Source: Kineosporia corallincola (GTDB lineage Bacteria > Actinomycetota > Actinomycetes > Actinomycetales > Kineosporiaceae). Taken from it: DNA of 47,519 nucleotides. Shown here in pieces: positions 1 to 7,314 of the stretch. The translations under genes and the position numbers were made by a program. Position 1 is the first letter of the stretch. Every line of letters begins with the position of its first letter. The notes below the pieces were generated by a model. It was not told where the DNA came from. It was given only the letters and a program-made list of their open reading frames with translations, and made no database searches. The stretch spans positions 1-47,519 of the forward strand of contig NZ_JAHBAY010000026.1 in assembly GCF_018499875.1 (NCBI RefSeq), written 5' to 3'.

Positions 1-11
1 GATCAAATTTC

Positions 12-28
12 CGGAGCGCGTGGCTCCC
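12..28 (-). terminator. Possible weak terminator hairpin after the left operon
   Basis: A small inverted repeat (GGAGC at 13-17, GCTCC at 23-27, 5-nt loop) lies just past the stop of the 111-aa gene. On the minus strand it is followed by GGAAATTT. The stem is short and the A/T run is brief, so this is only a candidate. Nothing else is visible in bases 1-49. Confidence 0.2.
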
Positions 29-49
29 GAGTGGAAGGATCAAAATTCC

Positions 50-385
50 TCAGGAGGAGGGTTTCTCGCTCGTGCCGGCGCTCGCCGCGATCTCCTTGGC
101 CAGCTCGCTGGAGCGGTCCAGCACGTCGGCAGCAGCGCTGCTGGCCTCCGCCTTGACCCCGAAGACCTCACCCAGCGTCTGCGTCAGATCGACGATCAGG
201 GCCGTGGGCTGGTCGATCTGGGCGTGATAAGCGTGGGCGGGGGCGTCGTCCGTGCCTCCCGCGGTCTTGTTCAGTTCGTTGATCTGGGCCAGCTTGTCGG
301 CCAGAGCCAGGATGTACCCGCTCACGTCGTCGAGCTTCGACAGGCGGGCCTTGAGGTCAGCGGGCTGCTCGATGAAATCGCTCAT
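50..385 (-). CDS. Small helical T7SS-locus protein, 111 aa
   Basis: The sequence is almost entirely alpha-helical in character, with Leu/Ala heptad-like spacing over residues 8-40 and 60-105, no signal peptide and no membrane segment. No Trp-x-Gly turn is present, so it is not a canonical WXG100 protein, but its size and helical-hairpin make-up resemble small ESX-secreted or ESX-associated proteins. It is the last visible gene of the eccD-eccB operon. The start ATG shares one base with the stop of the YbaB-like gene (TGATG at 383-387), which implies translational coupling with it. A joint role as secreted partner or chaperone pair is inference. The function is not recognised. Confidence 0.8.
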   Translation of the reverse strand: MSDFIEQPADLKARLSKLDDVSGYILALADKLAQINELNKTAGGTDDAPAHAYHAQIDQPTALIVDLTQTLGEVFGVKAEASSAAADVLDRSSELAKEIAASAGTSEKPSS

Positions 386-819
386 CAGAACTCGTCCTCA
401 TCGTTCGCCGCCCGCTTCTTCGGACCGGTCTCGAACATGTCGAAAAGACCGCGCAGGTCCTTGAACACGTCGTTGACCTCGTCGCCGCCGATCATCGACT
501 CCCGCAGATCCGCACCGAAGGACGTCTGGCTGCGATACATCTCCTGCGCCTTGGCCGACCCCTTCTGCAAGGCCGCATTGATGGTTTCGACCAGCAGCGC
601 CGACAGCTGGGCCGGCGGCATCGAGGCGTAGTCGGTGCGGTGGAACTTGATGTCCTTGACCTGACCCGACATCAGCATGGTCACCTCGACCAGATGATCC
701 TTGGACGTGGCGGAGACGGTGGCCTTGCCGAACTCCTCGCGGGTCTTGAAGAGCTGGTCGCGCTGCTGTTCGAACTCGGCCATGATCTGCGACATCTGGT
801 CGTCGTACGAGGGACTCAT
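385..819 (-). CDS. YbaB/EbfC-like protein, 144 aa
   Basis: The central part (about residues 35-100) matches the YbaB/EbfC pattern: a beta-strand segment 'VEVTMLMSGQVKDIKF', then 'PAQLSALLVETINAALQKG', the helix that usually carries the conserved Ala/Asn residues of the family. N-terminal residues 1-30 form a charged helix that may be a coiled coil, and the C-terminus is acidic (DEDEF). Classical YbaB proteins are small nucleoid-associated DNA-binding dimers. Divergent YbaB-like proteins are also common in actinobacterial ESX loci (EspL is the mycobacterial example), where they act as ESX-associated cytosolic factors. The context favours that second role. The start overlaps the stop of the 1141-aa gene by four bases (ATGA, 816-819), indicating tight coupling. 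Family assignment is fairly secure; the exact role is inferred. Confidence 0.85.
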   Translation of the reverse strand: MSPSYDDQMSQIMAEFEQQRDQLFKTREEFGKATVSATSKDHLVEVTMLMSGQVKDIKFHRTDYASMPPAQLSALLVETINAALQKGSAKAQEMYRSQTSFGADLRESMIGGDEVNDVFKDLRGLFDMFETGPKKRAANDEDEF

Positions 820-3800
820 CGGCCTAGCACTCCTGACGTGGTAGCGGTGTCGGTGCCCCAGACGTCCTCGTCCTCGGTCACCCAGGTCTTACGGCTGCCC
901 TGCTGGTTCTGGCCGCCGCCGGCTCCTGCCCCACCGGTCATCGGCGGCATCATCTGGCCCTCGCCGGTGCCGGTGCCGCTGCTGCTGGTGGCGAGCCGGT
1001 TCATCATCTGGCTCTCCTGGGCCGCCATTTCGGTGGACCTCAGGTCAGCGGCATCGGCGACGGGGGTGGACGCCTTGGTCGACGTCGTCTGCACACCGGC
1101 TGCACTCGTGGCCCGGGTGCCCTGTCCCGCCCCCAGACCGGAGCCCAGGCCACTGCCACCACCGCCGAGGGCATCCCCCAGCGCCGAGCCTGCGCCGCCG
1201 GAGGCGCCGGTCATCGACGTGGAGCTGGAGGGCGTGAGCGGTGTCGAAGCGAAACTGGTTCCCAGCAAGGAGCTCCCGGACGGCGTCGTGCCCGAACCGG
1301 TCGATCCGAGGTCGCCCAGGCTGGTGGCGGCCCCGCTGGCGCTGCTGCTCGTCGTCCCGGTGATGGGCGCCGTGGCGTTCGTCAGGGCCTCCAGTGCGGA
1401 CGTGTCGACCCCGCTCCCGGCGCCGGTGGTGGTGCTCGTGTCGGCGGCGGTCAGTGACGTGGGCAGGTTCCCGCTGGTCAGTGCCTGGAAGGTGGAGGTG
1501 TCGACACCCGCCGTGCCGGTACCGACACCGGTCGCGGTGCCGGTGGAACTGCCGGATGTGGAGGTGATGTCGGTGGTGAGGTTCGATCCGTCGGGCACCG
1601 TGACCGTCTGGCCGTCCGCTCCCGTCACGGCGCTGCCGTCGGCGGACAGGACCGAGCCGTCGGCAGCGATGGTGGAGATGTCGGCCACGCTGACCGGGTT
1701 GCCGCTGTCGTCCGTGACGATCTGACCTGAATCCGAGGTGATCGACGTGGTCGGCTCGAGCGTGGAGCCGTCGGGGACGGTGACGGCCTGGCCACTGGAG
1801 TCGGTGACCAGCGAACCGTCCGGCCCGGTGATCGTGCCGTCGGAGTTGATTGTCGAGCCTTCCGGCACCGTGATCGCCTGGCCGCTGCTGTCGGTCACCG
1901 TGCTGCCGGTGGCGCTGAGCACCTGCTCGGAGCCGCCACCCGACCCGACCACGGCCGAGGTCAGGGTGGAGCCCTCAGGCACGGTGACGGCGTTGCCCGA
2001 GGAGTCGGTCAGCGTGGTGCCGCCCGCGCTGGTGAGCGTGCCGTCGGCATTGATGGTGGCGCTGTCGGGCACCGTGATCGGGTTGCCGTCCGCGTCCGTG
2101 ACGGTCTGGCCGTCCGGACCGGTGATGGTGCTGGTCGCCTCCAGGACGGAGCCGTCCGGCACGGTGACGGCCTGGCCGCTGGAGTCGGTGACGAGGGTGC
2201 CGTCCGGGATGCTGATCGTGCCGTCACCGTTGATCACCGAACCCTCGGGAACGGTGATGGTCTGGCCGTTTTCGTCCAGCACCGGGTTGCCCTCGGCGTC
2301 CAGCACCTCCTCGACGCCGGTGCCCGCCTCCTCGTCGGTACCGGTGCCGGTGGATATGGCCCCACTGACCCGCATGGCGCTGACCAGGCCCTGGTTGAGC
2401 TGGCCGGCGACCAGCGTGCTGCCGTCTCCCGCGGAGATCGTGCCGTCAGCATTCACCGTGGACCCGGCCGCGACTGTGACGGCCTCACCGGAGGAGTCGG
2501 TGACGACCTGCCCGTCCGGGCCGATGACGGTGCCGTCGGCGGCGACCGTGGAACCGATCGGCACGGTGATGTCGCCGGCCGAGCCCGATCCCGAGGTGGT
2601 GATGCCGGTCGCGGTGGTGTCGCCGTAGGGGGTGCCGTCCTCCAGGTCCGGGGTTCCGTCGCCGTCGGTGTCCTGGGTCTCCTGGGCGTCCGGCGTGCCG
2701 TTGTTGTTGGTGTCCCAGGCACTTGTCGTCGCGGCCCCCGAACCCGAACTGGTCTCCGGATCCCCGTACGGCGTACCGTCCTCCAAATCCGGGGTTCCGT
2801 CGCCGTCGGTGTCCTGCTTCTCCTGCGCATCCGGAACACCGTTGTCGTTCGTGTCCCAGGCATTCGTCGTCGAACCCCCCGAACCCGAAGTCGTCTGCGG
2901 ATCCCCGTACGGCGTACCGTCCTCCAAATCCGGGGTTCCGTCGCCGTCGGTGTCCTGCTTCTCCTGCGCATCCGGAACACCGTTGTCGTTCGTGTCCCAC
3001 GCATTCGTCGTCGAGCCCGAATCCGTGTTGAGGTCCACGTCGCCATAGGGCGTGCCGTCCAGCAGGTCCGGCGTGCCGTCCCCGTCGGAGTCCTGCTTCT
3101 CCTGCGCGTCCGGCGTCCCGTCCCCGTCCTTGTCCCAGTCCGGATTCTCGTCGCTGCCCGACCCGCTTCCCGTCGAGGAGCCGCTGCTGGTGCCGGGAGG
3201 AGAGGGGAAGGACGTCGGGAACGACGAGTAGGTGTCCTGGTAGGCCGTGTCGAGGGGAGCCAGCGGCTTGACCGCGGCGTGGTCCAGCGTGGTGACGAAG
3301 GTGCGCCACCGGGTCTGCGCGTTGCGCATGAGGGTGTCCCAGAAGCCCTGCTGAGACGGGTCGCCGTACCCCGGGACGTTGATGACCGGTGCTTTACCGG
3401 CCTTGGCCTCCTGAGGACTCGGCACCTTCCACGCCGTGCCCTCGACCATCAGCGGAACCACGATGTCGTCGTGCCATACCCCGAACAGGGCCGAGGTGGG
3501 CGAGTTGGCGAACTGGTTGGCCCATTCAGCGAACGCGTCGAAGACCTTGCCCGCAGCGGTCCTCAGCGCCACGCTCGCCTCGTCCAGCTCCTGGGCGGCG
3601 TGCGAGGCCGTGACCTGGTCGTGGATGACCTGCATCTGGGCGGCGAATCCCTGCAGTGTGTGCTTGAAGACGCCGGCTGCGGTGCCGCTCCAGTCGCTGC
3701 CCGTCACGTTGAGTTCCCCGGCCCACGTGGTGAACTTCTGCGACCAGGTCTGCATGAGGTCGGCGACCTGGCTCACGGTGGCACCCGCCAGGAGCATGCT

Positions 3801-4241
3801 CGGCGCGCTCGTCATGTCGTTCCCGTTGCCCGCGAAGACGTCGGCGAGAAGATCGCCGGGGGTGTTCAGGTACTGCTGCCAGGCACCCGCCGGATCATTG
3901 AAAGCGGCCTTGTTCGGGTCGAATCCGATGTAGTAGTGGTACCACGTGGTCGAAGTGACGCTGCCGGTCTTCGTCATGCTCGCGCCATTGATGTTGGTCG
4001 GACCCTTGGTGTAGGTGGTCTGCGTCTCCTGGGTCCAGTACGCGAGCGTGTGCCGGTACGTCCAGGGCGGTCCCACCAGGGCGGCCCGGTCCGGACCGCT
4101 CTCCTGGCTCACCCCCCACCCGCCCGTGGCGATCCACGGGGTCTTGGCGCTGCCACCCGCGACCACGTCGTCCGGGGTGACGATGGTCTGGCCCGACCCG
4201 GCAAATACCTGAAGGACATCCACGAAGGTGTTGAGAGGCAT
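816..4241 (-). CDS. Large secreted-type protein: helical N-domain, TSP3-like repeats, beta-repeat stalk, TEDEDVWG tail, 1141 aa
   Basis: Residues 1 to about 330 are helical and Trp/Ala rich, including a 'DWSGTAAGVFKHTLQGF' hairpin that resembles WXG100/PPE-type ESX substrates. Residues about 350-540 hold four Asp-rich 'DxDGDGTPDxxE' units of the thrombospondin type-3/calcium-binding kind with 47-residue periodicity. Residues about 560-930 are repeats of roughly 22-26 aa built on 'VTDSSGQAVTVPDGSTL' and 'DGTITGPDG', probably short beta-hairpins. The rest is Gly/Ser/Thr-rich and ends with 'KTWVTEDEDVWG', a tail I associate with actinobacterial ESX-locus proteins. There is no Sec signal peptide, so export by the neighbouring T7SS is the likely route (inference). 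Start: ATG preceded by AGGAAAG about 4 nt upstream. It is probably a cell-surface or matrix protein stiffened by Ca2+; no enzymatic domain is visible. Confidence 0.88.
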   Translation of the reverse strand: MPLNTFVDVLQVFAGSGQTIVTPDDVVAGGSAKTPWIATGGWGVSQESGPDRAALVGPPWTYRHTLAYWTQETQTTYTKGPTNINGASMTKTGSVTSTTWYHYYIGFDPNKAAFNDPAGAWQQYLNTPGDLLADVFAGNGNDMTSAPSMLLAGATVSQVADLMQTWSQKFTTWAGELNVTGSDWSGTAAGVFKHTLQGFAAQMQVIHDQVTASHAAQELDEASVALRTAAGKVFDAFAEWANQFANSPTSALFGVWHDDIVVPLMVEGTAWKVPSPQEAKAGKAPVINVPGYGDPSQQGFWDTLMRNAQTRWRTFVTTLDHAAVKPLAPLDTAYQDTYSSFPTSFPSPPGTSSGSSTGSGSGSDENPDWDKDGDGTPDAQEKQDSDGDGTPDLLDGTPYGDVDLNTDSGSTTNAWDTNDNGVPDAQEKQDTDGDGTPDLEDGTPYGDPQTTSGSGGSTTNAWDTNDNGVPDAQEKQDTDGDGTPDLEDGTPYGDPETSSGSGAATTSAWDTNNNGTPDAQETQDTDGDGTPDLEDGTPYGDTTATGITTSGSGSAGDITVPIGSTVAADGTVIGPDGQVVTDSSGEAVTVAAGSTVNADGTISAGDGSTLVAGQLNQGLVSAMRVSGAISTGTGTDEEAGTGVEEVLDAEGNPVLDENGQTITVPEGSVINGDGTISIPDGTLVTDSSGQAVTVPDGSVLEATSTITGPDGQTVTDADGNPITVPDSATINADGTLTSAGGTTLTDSSGNAVTVPEGSTLTSAVVGSGGGSEQVLSATGSTVTDSSGQAITVPEGSTINSDGTITGPDGSLVTDSSGQAVTVPDGSTLEPTTSITSDSGQIVTDDSGNPVSVADISTIAADGSVLSADGSAVTGADGQTVTVPDGSNLTTDITSTSGSSTGTATGVGTGTAGVDTSTFQALTSGNLPTSLTAADTSTTTGAGSGVDTSALEALTNATAPITGTTSSSASGAATSLGDLGSTGSGTTPSGSSLLGTSFASTPLTPSSSTSMTGASGGAGSALGDALGGGGSGLGSGLGAGQGTRATSAAGVQTTSTKASTPVADAADLRSTEMAAQESQMMNRLATSSSGTGTGEGQMMPPMTGGAGAGGGQNQQGSRKTWVTEDEDVWGTDTATTSGVLGR
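1560..2560 (-). repeat. Degenerate short protein repeats (VTDSSGQAVTVPDGS type)
   Basis: Within the 1141-aa gene, about fifteen degenerate units of 22-26 codons recur. They alternate 'VTDSSGQAVTVPDGS' and 'LxxDGTIxGPDG'-like motifs, which on DNA appear as repeated blocks reading 'ggcacggtgacggcctggcc'. The boundaries are approximate. The pattern suggests an elongated beta-structured stalk. Confidence 0.7.
2630..3160 (-). repeat. Four TSP3-like Asp-rich repeats, two of them near-identical 141-bp copies
   Basis: Four tandem units encode 'DTNDNGVPDAQEKQDTDGDGTPDLEDGTPYGD'-type calcium-binding sequence (quoted here only as a pattern). The two central copies (2758-2898 and 2899-about 3039) are nearly identical over more than 100 bases, including the run starting ggatccccgtacggcg, while the outer copies have drifted. 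This points to recent duplication or homogenisation of one unit. Confidence 0.85.
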
Positions 4242-4345
4242 GATCTTTCCTCGTCGTCACGCCGTCCCCGGAGCCACGCAGACTTCATGACCGGGCCGGA
4301 CCTTACCGCTGACGCACCACCGCCGGGAGCGGCGTGCGACCGGGA

Positions 4346-4843
4346 CTACGTACCGCTGGTGGTGGTCGTCTTGGTGTCGGTGGTACCCGTGCTTCCGGTA
4401 CTACCGGTGGACGAGCCGCTGCTGGACCCGTACCCCAGGTTGGACAGGTCCTCGCTCATCTCGGCGGCTGTGAGTTCAGCCTCGTCGGAAGAACTCTCGA
4501 GCACCGTGGAGACCATGTTGAGGTCGGTCTGCATCTGGATGGCCAGGTCGTGCAGATTCACCACGCCGTCGTTGACCAGGCCGGCGAACTTCTGGAAGTC
4601 GGCCTGAAGCTTCTTCGCACTGGCCAGACTGCCCTTTTCCACGTTGCCCGCGAGCACCTGGTTGTAGGCGCCGTTGGGCGACTCGCCACCGGCCCCGCCC
4701 TCCGCGAAGAGCATCAGATGCTTCACGGCCGGGCTGGCCTTGACGTCGTCGAGAAACGCCTGAAGGTTCATCGAGGCGAAGTCCCTGAGCAGGTCGGTGT
4801 CGATCTTGACAATTCCGCCGGCCGCGAGTGCATCACCGCTCAC
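4346..4843 (-). CDS. Helical ESX-locus protein with Ser/Gly/Thr tail, 165 aa
   Basis: The family is not recognised. Residues 1-125 are predicted helical, including an amphipathic stretch 'SAKKLQADFQKFAGLVNDGVVNLHDLAIQMQTDL' (positions about 76-110) that could form a helical hairpin like ESX substrates. Residues about 135-165 are a low-complexity Ser/Gly/Thr tail. There is no signal peptide or TM segment. The start codon is GTG (4841-4843), with a purine-rich AAGGCGG stretch upstream. It sits between the 96-aa WXG100-like gene and the 1141-aa protein in the same operon, so a role as a co-secreted partner or chaperone is plausible but inferred. Confidence 0.8.
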   Translation of the reverse strand: MSGDALAAGGIVKIDTDLLRDFASMNLQAFLDDVKASPAVKHLMLFAEGGAGGESPNGAYNQVLAGNVEKGSLASAKKLQADFQKFAGLVNDGVVNLHDLAIQMQTDLNMVSTVLESSSDEAELTAAEMSEDLSNLGYGSSSGSSTGSTGSTGTTDTKTTTTSGT

Positions 4844-4889
4844 AGTGTTTCACCGCCTTCCGTTGTGACCGTCTGCGCCGTGACGACTT

Positions 4890-5180
4890 TCAGCCGAGGA
4901 TGATGTTCGAGCCGGTGCGGTCTCCGTTGTTGATCGCGGCGATCATCTGCTCGAGGGCGATACCGGCGTCCCGCAGCAGGTTGACCATGCTGGCCGCCTG
5001 ATTGTTGAGGTTGTTCGTGGTGTCGGTCATCTGACCGGCCGAGAGACCCTTGAAGTCCTCGAGGTTGTGCTGCACGATCGAGGTGAAGTTGGTGATCGCC
5101 TCGGACATGTCGCTGCCCTGCTTGTTGAGCTCGTCCAGGTCCATGTCGAGACCGGGGTTGTTCATGGCGATGTCGGCCAT
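4890..5180 (-). CDS. WXG100-like small secreted protein, 96 aa
   Basis: Size (96 aa), two long helices (about residues 18-43 and 50-85) and an intervening turn 'DFKGLSAGQMTD' fit the WXG100/ESAT-6 fold, although the Trp of the WXG motif is replaced (Leu-Ser-Ala-Gly). No C-terminal YxxxD/E signal is present, so if it is secreted it likely travels as a heterodimer with a partner, probably the adjacent 117-aa protein. The start is supported by a strong AGGAGGA Shine-Dalgarno 7 nt upstream. Its position directly after eccB and the 117-aa gene matches the esx gene-pair location of T7SS operons. Assignment is by fold pattern and context, not by a strict motif. Confidence 0.85.
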   Translation of the reverse strand: MADIAMNNPGLDMDLDELNKQGSDMSEAITNFTSIVQHNLEDFKGLSAGQMTDTTNNLNNQAASMVNLLRDAGIALEQMIAAINNGDRTGSNIILG

Positions 5181-5187
5181 GCCTGAT

Positions 5188-5194
5188 TCCTCCT
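5188..5194 (-). promoter_or_regulatory. Strong ribosome binding site of the 96-aa WXG100-like gene
   Basis: AGGAGGA on the minus strand, 7 nt before the ATG. It is the best Shine-Dalgarno among the genes checked here and suggests high translation of this small protein, as expected for an abundant ESX substrate. Confidence 0.7.
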
Positions 5195-5224
5195 GAGCGG
5201 TGAAAGTACTTGGGGCGGTCGAAG

Positions 5225-5578
5225 TCAGCCGTTGGTGAGCGTGCTGTAGACCAGGCCGCCGGCCGGGCTCACGTCGACGCCACCGGCCATCGAGACCGCG
5301 TCGTCATGGGCGCTGTTCACGGCGTTGGCGGCGAGCTGCAGGTTGTCGGTGAGCATCTGCACCTCGGAGGTGACCTTGCGGTAGTTCTCGTGCCACTGGT
5401 CGATCTTCTGCACCCAGGTGGTGCAGGCGGACGCCTGGAAGTTCGCATTGATCTGGCTGACCAGGTGCTCGATCGCCGTGTCGGCCTTCTTCATGTTGTC
5501 GATCTGCTCGGTCAGCGCCAGATTGAGAGCGCGCAGGCCGGCATCCGTCGACTGAAAGTTCTGTGCCACGTTGGCCAT
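5225..5578 (-). CDS. WXG100-like small secreted protein, 117 aa
   Basis: A helical hairpin protein: helix 1 is about residues 9-48, a turn carries Trp55 ('ACTTWVQKIDQW'), and helix 2 is about residues 56-97. The central Trp after a short loop corresponds to the WXG position, but the Gly is absent (Trp-Val-Gln). The tail 'GGVDVSPAGGLVYSTLTNG' is short and polar. A GAGGAG ribosome site precedes the ATG. It lies immediately downstream of eccB and 44 nt upstream of the 96-aa gene, so the two are best read as the esxB/esxA-like heterodimer exported by this T7SS (inference). The C-terminal helix shows no clear YxxxD/E motif, so the secretion signal may be supplied differently. Confidence 0.85.
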   Translation of the reverse strand: MANVAQNFQSTDAGLRALNLALTEQIDNMKKADTAIEHLVSQINANFQASACTTWVQKIDQWHENYRKVTSEVQMLTDNLQLAANAVNSAHDDAVSMAGGVDVSPAGGLVYSTLTNG

Positions 5579-5653
5579 GGGATTACTCCTCGCTCGGGCG
5601 GTCGTGGTCCCCCTCTTCCGGAGGCACGAACATCGTTATCTTCAGCAGGGACG

Positions 5654-7312
5654 TTACGGATTCTTCCCCTGGCCGGAACCGTCCGGCGCAGGAGTCTGTC
5701 CGTTTGTTCGGGTAGCCCCGCCTGCCTGTGCAGCCTGACCCTGCGCTGGTTCACCCGCCGTCCGGGCGTCGCCACCGGATGTAGCGGCGTTCGGATCCTG
5801 CTGATTGTCAACGGGACTGGCTCCGGAAGCACCGGGAAGGACGGTGGGGGAAGCGGTCTGGCCGCAGCCCGGCGTGGTCGCCGGGCTCTGGCGCACCGTG
5901 CTGTCGGCCGACACCGTGGCCGGGTCGAGCGACGGGCCGGTGGGCAGCAGGTTCAGCCAGGTCACGGGGATCGCGGAGGCGGTGACGTCGCCGTAACCGA
6001 GGGCCGTCAGTGCGTCTGAAGAGGGGACCGGATATTTCACGCCGCCGTCGGTGACGACGTAGTAGGAGGATCCGGTGCCGCCTCCGGAGAGAGTGGCCGC
6101 CACCAGGGCGCCGTGGCCGGGCTCGACCAGGACCGTCTGCGCCGGAAGGCAACTGGCCGTGATCCCGGCCGAGGACTGCGGTGCCTGCCCGGTGACGGCG
6201 CCGGTGTCGGCCAGTACCGTCGTGCCGGTGCTGTCGCCGGAGCGGACCTGCTCGCAGACCGCCTGGGAGTCGGAGAGGTGCACCAGAGAAGGCATACTCA
6301 CCGGCAGCTGGTTGTCGTGTGTCAGGGCGGCGCCGGCCGAGGCGGGCGCCAGGTGACCGTTGAGGTCGCTGGGGCCCAGTTGCCGCACGGTGATGGCCTT
6401 GCCGTCGTAGGCCTTGGCCTGGGTGCGCGGATCGGCCTGGTACAGCTGGAACAGCGTCGGGGTGAGGGGCACCAGTCCTTGCTGCGTGAGCAGGTAGCGG
6501 TTGCTCCCGCTGTCGGCGAACAGCTGACCGAGCCGGGTGTCCTGCCCGGCCAGGGACGGACCGGGCTGACCGGCCTTCACCGTGGCCGGCACGGCGAGGT
6601 CGGGGCCGGCCGGGACGACGTCGAGGAAGGCCGCGGTCACCGGCGGCAGTGCCGTGGCTCCGGCCCCGATCGCCTGGAGCACGTCGTTGGACCCGTCCAC
6701 CCGCAGCCTCTGACCGTTCCAGAGCAGGTAGTCCGCCCCGTCCGGCCCGGCCACGGCGACGGCCTCGGAGGTGCTGAGCGCGGAGCCTGCCGAGGCGCCG
6801 CCGAGCGCCAGCGCCAGGCCGGCGTCGACGGTTCCGGTCGCCTGGGTCGCCCGGGTGGCGCAGGCGGCCCACACCTCCTCGTCGAGGGCGTCGGTCGCGG
6901 GCAGGGAGTCGGGGGCGCCGATGAGGCCGATCTGGGCGCCCCGGGGCGCGTCCTTCAGCGACTTGGCCGACATCGACGACACCGTGAGGTTGTCTCCGGC
7001 GAGCAGTTTCGCCGACGCCAGGTTCAGGACCGGGTGCAGGACACCGTCGACGGAGAGGTAGCGGGCGCCGGTGTCCTTGACCACGACCAGGGTTCCGCTG
7101 GTCTTCCACGCCGTGTTGCCGCCCGGCACGATGAAGGCGAACAGGACGACGACGAGGCAGGCCAGCACCGCCACCAGGATGCCGCCGAGCGCTCCCCGGC
7201 CGGTGCGGGAGACCGGCTGGTCGAGGCCGTCGGGCTCCAGCCGCAGCACCCCGGAGGTGAGCCGGCCCATGACGAACATGTGGGCCTGGACCTGGTCCTT
7301 GCGTGACTGCAT
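5654..7312 (-). CDS. eccB: EccB, T7SS membrane-complex component, 552 aa
   Basis: The N-terminus 'MQSRKDQVQAHMFVMGRL' is the family hallmark, followed by one TM helix (about 41-63) and a large extracytoplasmic domain. EccB forms the periplasmic part of the ESX core complex with EccC, EccD and EccE. Cysteines at 'AACATR', 'AVCEQV', 'ASCLPAQ' and 'PGCGQ' are consistent with the conserved disulfides. The last ~55 residues are a Pro/Gln/Ala/Gly-rich tail, slightly extending the usual ~480-540 aa length. The open frame continues far upstream inside eccD, but the ATG at 7310-7312 is chosen because it gives the canonical start and lies two bases after the eccD stop. The gene is translationally coupled to eccD. 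Confidence 0.95.
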   Translation of the reverse strand: MQSRKDQVQAHMFVMGRLTSGVLRLEPDGLDQPVSRTGRGALGGILVAVLACLVVVLFAFIVPGGNTAWKTSGTLVVVKDTGARYLSVDGVLHPVLNLASAKLLAGDNLTVSSMSAKSLKDAPRGAQIGLIGAPDSLPATDALDEEVWAACATRATQATGTVDAGLALALGGASAGSALSTSEAVAVAGPDGADYLLWNGQRLRVDGSNDVLQAIGAGATALPPVTAAFLDVVPAGPDLAVPATVKAGQPGPSLAGQDTRLGQLFADSGSNRYLLTQQGLVPLTPTLFQLYQADPRTQAKAYDGKAITVRQLGPSDLNGHLAPASAGAALTHDNQLPVSMPSLVHLSDSQAVCEQVRSGDSTGTTVLADTGAVTGQAPQSSAGITASCLPAQTVLVEPGHGALVAATLSGGGTGSSYYVVTDGGVKYPVPSSDALTALGYGDVTASAIPVTWLNLLPTGPSLDPATVSADSTVRQSPATTPGCGQTASPTVLPGASGASPVDNQQDPNAATSGGDARTAGEPAQGQAAQAGGATRTNGQTPAPDGSGQGKNP

Positions 7313-7314
7313 GA

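Noticed and set aside
640-4607. Plus-strand open frames (361, 296 and 442 codons) antisense to the 1141-aa gene
   Set aside because: They mirror the repeat units of the real gene (Pro/Val/Ser-rich reverse reading) and have no ribosome sites or family features.
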